Assembly: GCF_011947265.1 (NCBI RefSeq)
Contig: NZ_JAATHD010000024.1
Coordinates: forward strand, 35,541-99,540
Direction: 5' to 3'
DNA: 64,000 nucleotides
Origin: Paenibacillus sp. HB172176
Lineage (GTDB): Bacteria; Bacillota; Bacilli; Paenibacillales; Paenibacillaceae
In this document: piece by piece, positions 59,875-64,000 of the stretch
Layout: every line of letters begins with the position of its first letter
Position numbering within the stretch: the first letter of the stretch is position 1
Program-made: the position numbers and the translations under genes
Notes under the pieces: model-generated
Database searches by the model: none
Seen by the model: only the letters and a program-made list of their open reading frames with translations
What the model was told of the DNA's origin: nothing

Positions 59875-61692
59875 ATGTCACATATAGCTCTATATCGTGC
59901 CTGGCGTCCTCAGACGTTTCAGGACATGGTGGGTCAGCAGCATATTATTCAGACGCTTCAGAATGCGATACGCGAGGATCGGGTATCGCATGCGTACCTG
60001 TTCAACGGGCCCCGCGGGACGGGGAAGACAACCACGGCCAAAGTGCTTGCCAAAGCGATTAATTGCGAGCGCGGTCCTGCTGTTGAGCCTTGCAATGAAT
60101 GCGAGGCCTGTCTGGGGATAAACGCTGGTCATATTATGGATGTCATTGAGATTGATGCGGCATCCAACCGTGGTATCGATGAAATTCGAGATATCAGGGA
60201 AAAGGTCAGGTATGCGCCTTCCGACGTGCGCTTCAAAGTGTATATCATCGATGAAGTGCACATGCTTACGACGGAAGCTTTCAATGCACTGCTGAAGACG
60301 TTGGAGGAGCCGCCTGGTCATGTTATATTTATATTAGCGACTACAGAGCCTCATAAGCTGCCTGCCACCATTATATCCCGTTGTCAGAGATTCGATTTCA
60401 GACAAATTTCGCTCGAAGAGCAGTCTCTGAGATTAACCCAGATTTGCCGGGATGAGGGGATTTCTGCGGATGCGGATGCTGTTGCTTACATTGCCCGTTT
60501 GTCTGAAGGCGGGATGCGGGATGCCATCAGCCTGCTGGAGCAGGTGGCCGCGTTCAGCGATTCCCACATCACGCTGGAAGCGGCCGTTGATGTAACGGGC
60601 GGAATTACCTCCGAGCATTTCTACAAGCTGGCAGAAGCCGTTCGGGACGGCAATGCGTCCGGGATGCTGACGCTGGTTGAGGAATTGATGCTGGCAGGCA
60701 AAAGCGCGGATAAATGTATGGAGAATTTGATCTATTATTTCCGTGATCTTCTCGTGCTAAAGCTTGCGCCAGGAGGCGGGGTGGCGACAGATCGGGTGGT
60801 TGACGCGGAGAAGTTCGGTCAGATGGCAAGCTCCTACTCTTCTGAGCGGTTATTCGTCATGATCGATGTTCTTAATCGTTATCAGACGGAGCTAAGGCAT
60901 GCGTCTCAGCCGCAAACCCTGTTCGAGGTGGCGCTTATGAAGCTGTGCACGATGAATAATGTTGCTGGTAGCAAGGAAGAAAGCAGCTCCTCGGCTTTGC
61001 AAGCTCCGAGCTCTGCCGGCGGGAGCGGCGCATCGAATGCGGAGGTTGGCAAGCTCCGCCAGCAAGTCGACGCTTTGGAGCGCAAATTGGAAAGCTTGAT
61101 GAGAAGCGGCGTTGCTGCCGGAGGCACCGAATCCCAGGCCGGAGCATCCAGGCCGGCGGCAGGCGGCGGTTCGCGTCCGGGCATGCGTCCATTCGGAGGC
61201 TCAGGCGCGGCGAGAGCCAAGGTTAAGCTCGATGCCTATTTGGCAGCAGCCAACAGCGACGAAACAACGCAAGCCCGCTTGAAGTGGGGCGACGTGCTTC
61301 ACCGGGTAAAAGCCGCGAAGGTGACTTTGCATGCTTGGTTGAAGGATGGAGAATTGGCGTCGGTAGCCGACGGCAAGCTTCTGCTTGCATTCAAGAATGA
61401 AATTCATCGCGAAACGACAGAGAAGCAGAATCATCGCGAGCTCATTGAAAGTGTCGCTCAGGAAGTGCTGGGCTCTTCCGTAAGTCTTGTAACGGTTATG
61501 CAGAAGGATTGGCAGGCGGGTCTGGATCAAGTCGGAGATCAGCCGAGCACGGCTGCTTCAGCGGACAATTTGGAGCTTCTGGAGGGCTTTCATGCAGCGG
61601 ATAAGGCTGCGGAGAAACGGCCCGAATGGGTAGAGGAAGCGGTTAAGCTGTTCGGAGAAGATTTGGTTGTAGTGAAGAACAATGAATCATAA
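59875..61692 (+). CDS. dnaX: DNA polymerase III subunits gamma and tau
   Basis: 605 residues. AAA+ clamp-loader domain with Walker A NGPRGTGKTTTAKV near 45, zinc module (CERGPAVEPCNECEAC) and DEVHMLT Walker B, then domain III. The variable C-terminal part contains a Ser/Gly/Ala-rich stretch (about 370-440) and the tau-specific end. Loads the sliding clamp at the replication fork. ATG 59875 with AAGGGGAAG upstream. I see no obvious slippery site for gamma. Order SRP RNA-dnaX-yaaK-recR is as in Bacillus. Confidence 0.95.
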   Translation: MSHIALYRAWRPQTFQDMVGQQHIIQTLQNAIREDRVSHAYLFNGPRGTGKTTTAKVLAKAINCERGPAVEPCNECEACLGINAGHIMDVIEIDAASNRGIDEIRDIREKVRYAPSDVRFKVYIIDEVHMLTTEAFNALLKTLEEPPGHVIFILATTEPHKLPATIISRCQRFDFRQISLEEQSLRLTQICRDEGISADADAVAYIARLSEGGMRDAISLLEQVAAFSDSHITLEAAVDVTGGITSEHFYKLAEAVRDGNASGMLTLVEELMLAGKSADKCMENLIYYFRDLLVLKLAPGGGVATDRVVDAEKFGQMASSYSSERLFVMIDVLNRYQTELRHASQPQTLFEVALMKLCTMNNVAGSKEESSSSALQAPSSAGGSGASNAEVGKLRQQVDALERKLESLMRSGVAAGGTESQAGASRPAAGGGSRPGMRPFGGSGAARAKVKLDAYLAAANSDETTQARLKWGDVLHRVKAAKVTLHAWLKDGELASVADGKLLLAFKNEIHRETTEKQNHRELIESVAQEVLGSSVSLVTVMQKDWQAGLDQVGDQPSTAASADNLELLEGFHAADKAAEKRPEWVEEAVKLFGEDLVVVKNNES

Positions 61693-61713
61693 CTAATACG
61701 CGAGGTGACGAAG

Positions 61714-62025
61714 ATGAATAACATGAATCAAATGATGAAGCAAGTGAAGAAGATGCAAGAGCAAATGATGAAGGCGCAAGAAGAATTGGAAACGAAATTC
61801 GTTGAAGGAACTGCCGGAGGAGGAGCCGTTACGGTTACCGTGAGCGGACACAAAAAGCTTACGGATATTTCAATCAAACCTGAAGCGGTAGATCCGGAGG
61901 ATGTGGAAATGCTTCAAGACTTGATTTTGACTGCAGTCAACGATGCGCTTTCAAAAGCCGACGAATTAGCTAACAAGGATATGGGCAAATTCACGGGCGG
62001 TATGAAAATCCCGGGATTATTCTAA
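61714..62025 (+). CDS. yaaK: YbaB/EbfC nucleoid-associated protein (YaaK)
   Basis: 103 residues. MNQMMKQVKKMQEQMMKAQEELE coiled-coil start (given in two parts in the chain), then VEGTAGGGAVTVTVSGHKKL and the end KFTGGMKIPGLF, typical of the family. It binds DNA as a dimer and goes with dnaX-recR in most bacteria. ATG 61714 is seven bases after GAGGTGA; the GTG at 61705 sits inside that site. Confidence 0.93.
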   Translation: MNNMNQMMKQVKKMQEQMMKAQEELETKFVEGTAGGGAVTVTVSGHKKLTDISIKPEAVDPEDVEMLQDLILTAVNDALSKADELANKDMGKFTGGMKIPGLF

Positions 62026-62083
62026 CCGCATAATTGCTATTCCGCAAATGTAATGCGTGCTGTATTTGAAAGGAGCTGTACCC

Positions 62084-62683
62084 TTGTATTATCCGGAACC
62101 GATTGCGAAGTTGATTGATTCTTTTACCCGGTTGCCCGGAATTGGACCTAAGACGGCCGCGAGGCTGGCCTTCTATGTGCTGCGGATGAAAGAGGATGAT
62201 GTGATTGATTTCGCGAAAGCATTAGTGAGCGTGAAGCGCAATCTGTTTTTCTGTTCCGTCTGCTGCAACATTACAGATACCGATCCTTGCAAGATCTGTC
62301 AGGACAAATCCCGGGATGGCTCCGTCATCTGCGTGGTGCAGGAATCGAAAGATCTTGTTGCCATGGAGAGAACCAAGGAGTACGACGGTTATTATCATGT
62401 ACTGCAAGGAGCCATTTCTCCTATGGAAGGAATAGGGCCGGATGAAATTCGAATTGCAGAGCTGCTAAGACGTCTTGGCGATGAGAAGGTGCAAGAGCTG
62501 ATTTTGGCGACAAATCCGAACATCGAAGGGGAAGCGACGGCGATGTATTTGTCCAGACTTGTAAAACCCTTTGGCATTAAAGTGACTCGCATCGCTCATG
62601 GTTTGCCAGTCGGAGGCGATCTGGAATACGCTGATGAAGTGACATTGTCGAAGGCGCTTGAAGGACGCCGCGAACTTAGTTGA
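62084..62683 (+). CDS. recR: Recombination protein RecR
   Basis: 199 residues. Helix-hairpin-helix LPGIGPKTAARLAF near 18-31, C4 zinc motif (CSVCCNITDTDPCKIC near 57-72), Toprim domain (VICVVQESKDLVAME) and the Walker-like end LPVGGDLEYADEVTL. Works with RecF/RecO in gap repair. The start is TTG 62084 (LYYPEPIAKLIDSF, read as Met), eight bases after AAAGGAG. The frame is open nine codons upstream, but the family starts here. Confidence 0.94.
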   Translation: MYYPEPIAKLIDSFTRLPGIGPKTAARLAFYVLRMKEDDVIDFAKALVSVKRNLFFCSVCCNITDTDPCKICQDKSRDGSVICVVQESKDLVAMERTKEYDGYYHVLQGAISPMEGIGPDEIRIAELLRRLGDEKVQELILATNPNIEGEATAMYLSRLVKPFGIKVTRIAHGLPVGGDLEYADEVTLSKALEGRRELS

Positions 62684-62692
62684 ATGTGGAAG

Positions 62693-62738
62693 AACCGTTT
62701 CAATCATGATCCAGTCATGATTGAAACGGTTTTTTTTG
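62693..62738 (+). terminator. Intrinsic terminator after recR
   Basis: 17-bp perfect stem (62693-62709 with 62715-62731) followed by seven Ts. It ends the dnaX-yaaK-recR transcript, so yaaL-bofA needs its own promoter or read-through. Confidence 0.92.
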
Positions 62739-62819
62739 TTTGTTCTGAGGTTCTAATGAGCGGTACAAGCTTGTAAATATGAAAGGAGGCGATGTTAGTC
62801 GGAGATAAGGAGGTGCGTT

Positions 62820-63074
62820 ATGGTATTGTTGGAGCAAAGAGGGATTTCCGCAGCGGATGATTTGCAAGCAAAGGAAAGCTTGATGTCAGAAATTCGGGAT
62901 GCGTTGTTGCAAAGAGAGAGCGCCAGGAGATATTTTGACTGCGTAAAGGAATTTGATCAGATTGACTATGCGATTTATGCCATTATTGCCGCGGAGAAAC
63001 GATACGCAATGCTGCTCGGCAAGGCGAAGAAGATGGTTGGAGAATGGCCTGAATGGAGGAGGATGGAGCTGTGA
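62820..63074 (+). CDS. yaaL: YaaL-family protein (DUF2508)
   Basis: 84 residues, charged and helical, with FDCVKEFDQIDYAIYAIIAAEKRY in the centre (read in parts), like Bacillus YaaL. Function unknown. It has a near-perfect AAGGAGGTG site before ATG 62820. Placed between recR and bofA as in Bacillus, and its TGA overlaps the bofA GTG. Confidence 0.82.
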   Translation: MVLLEQRGISAADDLQAKESLMSEIRDALLQRESARRYFDCVKEFDQIDYAIYAIIAAEKRYAMLLGKAKKMVGEWPEWRRMEL

Positions 63075-63334
63075 AAATGATCTGGACGAGCTTGTTGATT
63101 GTATCATTGGTTCTTCTCTTGTGGATTGTGGTGCGCAATCGCTTATCATGGAGCTGGCTTCGGGGATTCAGCCTGCAATTGATTGCAGCTGCCGCAGTAT
63201 TGTATTTGTTGAATTACAGCGATATTATCCCCAATCTGTATATTCCGCTAAATCCCGTTACGGTAGGTACCGTAGTGGCGCTCGGGGTTCCGGGAATAGC
63301 TCTTATTGCGGGTGTGCAATACTTCTTCGTATGA
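63071..63334 (+). CDS. bofA: Pro-sigma-K processing inhibitor BofA
   Basis: 87 residues with two membrane helices (about 3-22 and 32-50) and a C-terminal hydrophobic part ending GVPGIALIAGVQYFFV, the BofA family pattern. In sporulation it holds SpoIVFB protease inactive in the outer forespore membrane. The start could be GTG 63071, overlapping the yaaL stop (GTGA) with GGAGGATGGAG upstream, or ATG 63077. Gene order matches Bacillus. Confidence 0.87.
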   Translation: MKMIWTSLLIVSLVLLLWIVVRNRLSWSWLRGFSLQLIAAAAVLYLLNYSDIIPNLYIPLNPVTVGTVVALGVPGIALIAGVQYFFV

Positions 63335-63372
63335 GCATATTGAATCAGAAATTTCTGAATTTTAATTTTAGG

Positions 63373-63402
63373 TTGACGAGCGCTTGTTAAATATGCTACA
63401 TT
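63373..63402 (+). promoter_or_regulatory. rrn promoter P1
   Basis: TTGACG (63373-63378), 18-base spacer, TACATT (63397-63402), in the 346-base gap between bofA and 16S rRNA. Confidence 0.6.
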
Positions 63403-63458
63403 AATTCTCGCGCCAAGAGTGATTGAATAAAGAACAAAAAGTTTTTCAAAAAAAGTTC

Positions 63459-63488
63459 TTGCATTAATCTTGGCGAGTGTGATATATT
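63459..63488 (+). promoter_or_regulatory. rrn promoter P2
   Basis: TTGCAT (63459-63464), 18-base spacer, TATATT (63483-63488), preceded by an A-rich stretch (63431-63455) that could act as an UP element. Confidence 0.65.
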
Positions 63489-63534
63489 ATAAAAGTTCGC
63501 TGCTGAGAAATACACAGCTAACGAGCAAGAAGGA

Positions 63535-63550
63535 TTGTTCTTTGAAAACT
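63535..63550 (+). promoter_or_regulatory. rrn boxA-type antitermination site
   Basis: TTGTTCTTTGAAAACT (63535-63550) in the rRNA leader matches the boxA-like element of Gram-positive rrn operons, bound by NusB/NusE. Confidence 0.6.
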
Positions 63551-63680
63551 GAACAACGAGTGAAACTGCCTCATTACATGAACGAAGCTTGCTTCGTTGA
63601 GATAATGAAAAAGCGAAAAAATGAGCAAGTCAAACACCTTGGAGCTTTTCGCATTGGCTTTGCCAAGTACGAAAACTCCC

Positions 63681-64000
<320 letters not shown>

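Overview
The window comes from a spore-forming, low-to-mid GC Firmicute, most likely Paenibacillaceae (Paenibacillus/Cohnella type). The evidence is Gram-positive Shine-Dalgarno sites with many GTG/TTG starts, spo0F and bofA, and a Bacillus-type long SRP RNA. Two blocks match the Bacillus subtilis gene order as I remember it: ywiB-argS-rpoE-pyrG-spo0F-murZ-rho-rpmE, and scr-dnaX-yaaK-recR-yaaL-bofA-rrn. The 16S rRNA gene that begins at 63681 looks Paenibacillus-like. I see no prophage, CRISPR array or intact insertion sequence; nearly all of it is chromosomal backbone with short interspersed repeats.

Layout. 1-0.7 kb: tail of an unknown gene, a promoter/terminator pair that may make a small RNA, and a YdjO-type small protein. 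0.8-5.1 kb: a heterodimeric multidrug ABC exporter (BmrC/BmrD type) behind a leader peptide and an intrinsic terminator. 5.3-7.9 kb: a membrane c-di-GMP enzyme with GGDEF and EAL domains. 8.1-12.5 kb: MarR regulator, MMPL exporter, asparaginase and Bcp peroxiredoxin. 13-17.5 kb: envelope genes (LTA synthase; VanY-type carboxypeptidase plus cardiolipin synthase). 17.5-20.6 kb: a highly structured minus-strand RNA candidate, then a PerR-like regulator, an orphan winged-helix regulator and a catalase-fold protein that lacks key catalytic and heme-binding residues. 20.7-24.7 kb: CcdC-like protein, a membrane protein, an M1 peptidase and YwhD. 24.7-28.6 kb: repeats and an ECF sigma/anti-sigma operon with two unusual membrane proteins. 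28.7-32.8 kb: qoxABCD quinol oxidase. 33-36.7 kb: small membrane protein, class A PBP and spermidine synthase. 36.8-46.6 kb: a YesM/YesN-type two-component system, a sugar ABC importer and a GH2 beta-galactosidase, which together look like a galactoside-uptake island. 46.7-58.8 kb: information-processing backbone from a deoxyinosine glycosylase through argS, rpoE, pyrG, spo0F, murZ and rho to rpmE, with a radical SAM gene between rho and rpmE and an S8 protease on the other strand. 58.9-64 kb: lipoprotein, SRP RNA, dnaX-yaaK-recR-yaaL-bofA, two tandem rrn promoters and the start of 16S rRNA.

Most interesting: (1) the degenerate catalase in a PerR-box operon; (2) the roughly 320-nt minus-strand RNA with its own promoter, a possible pseudoknot and a terminator; (3) the leader peptide and attenuator in front of the BmrCD-type exporter; (4) a four-hairpin RNA candidate upstream of rpoE; (5) a pyrG leader with the GGGC start and C-rich terminator arm expected for reiterative-transcription control; (6) an ECF sigma gene that lacks a normal start codon. 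All names rest on recalled family motifs and synteny; no database search was run.
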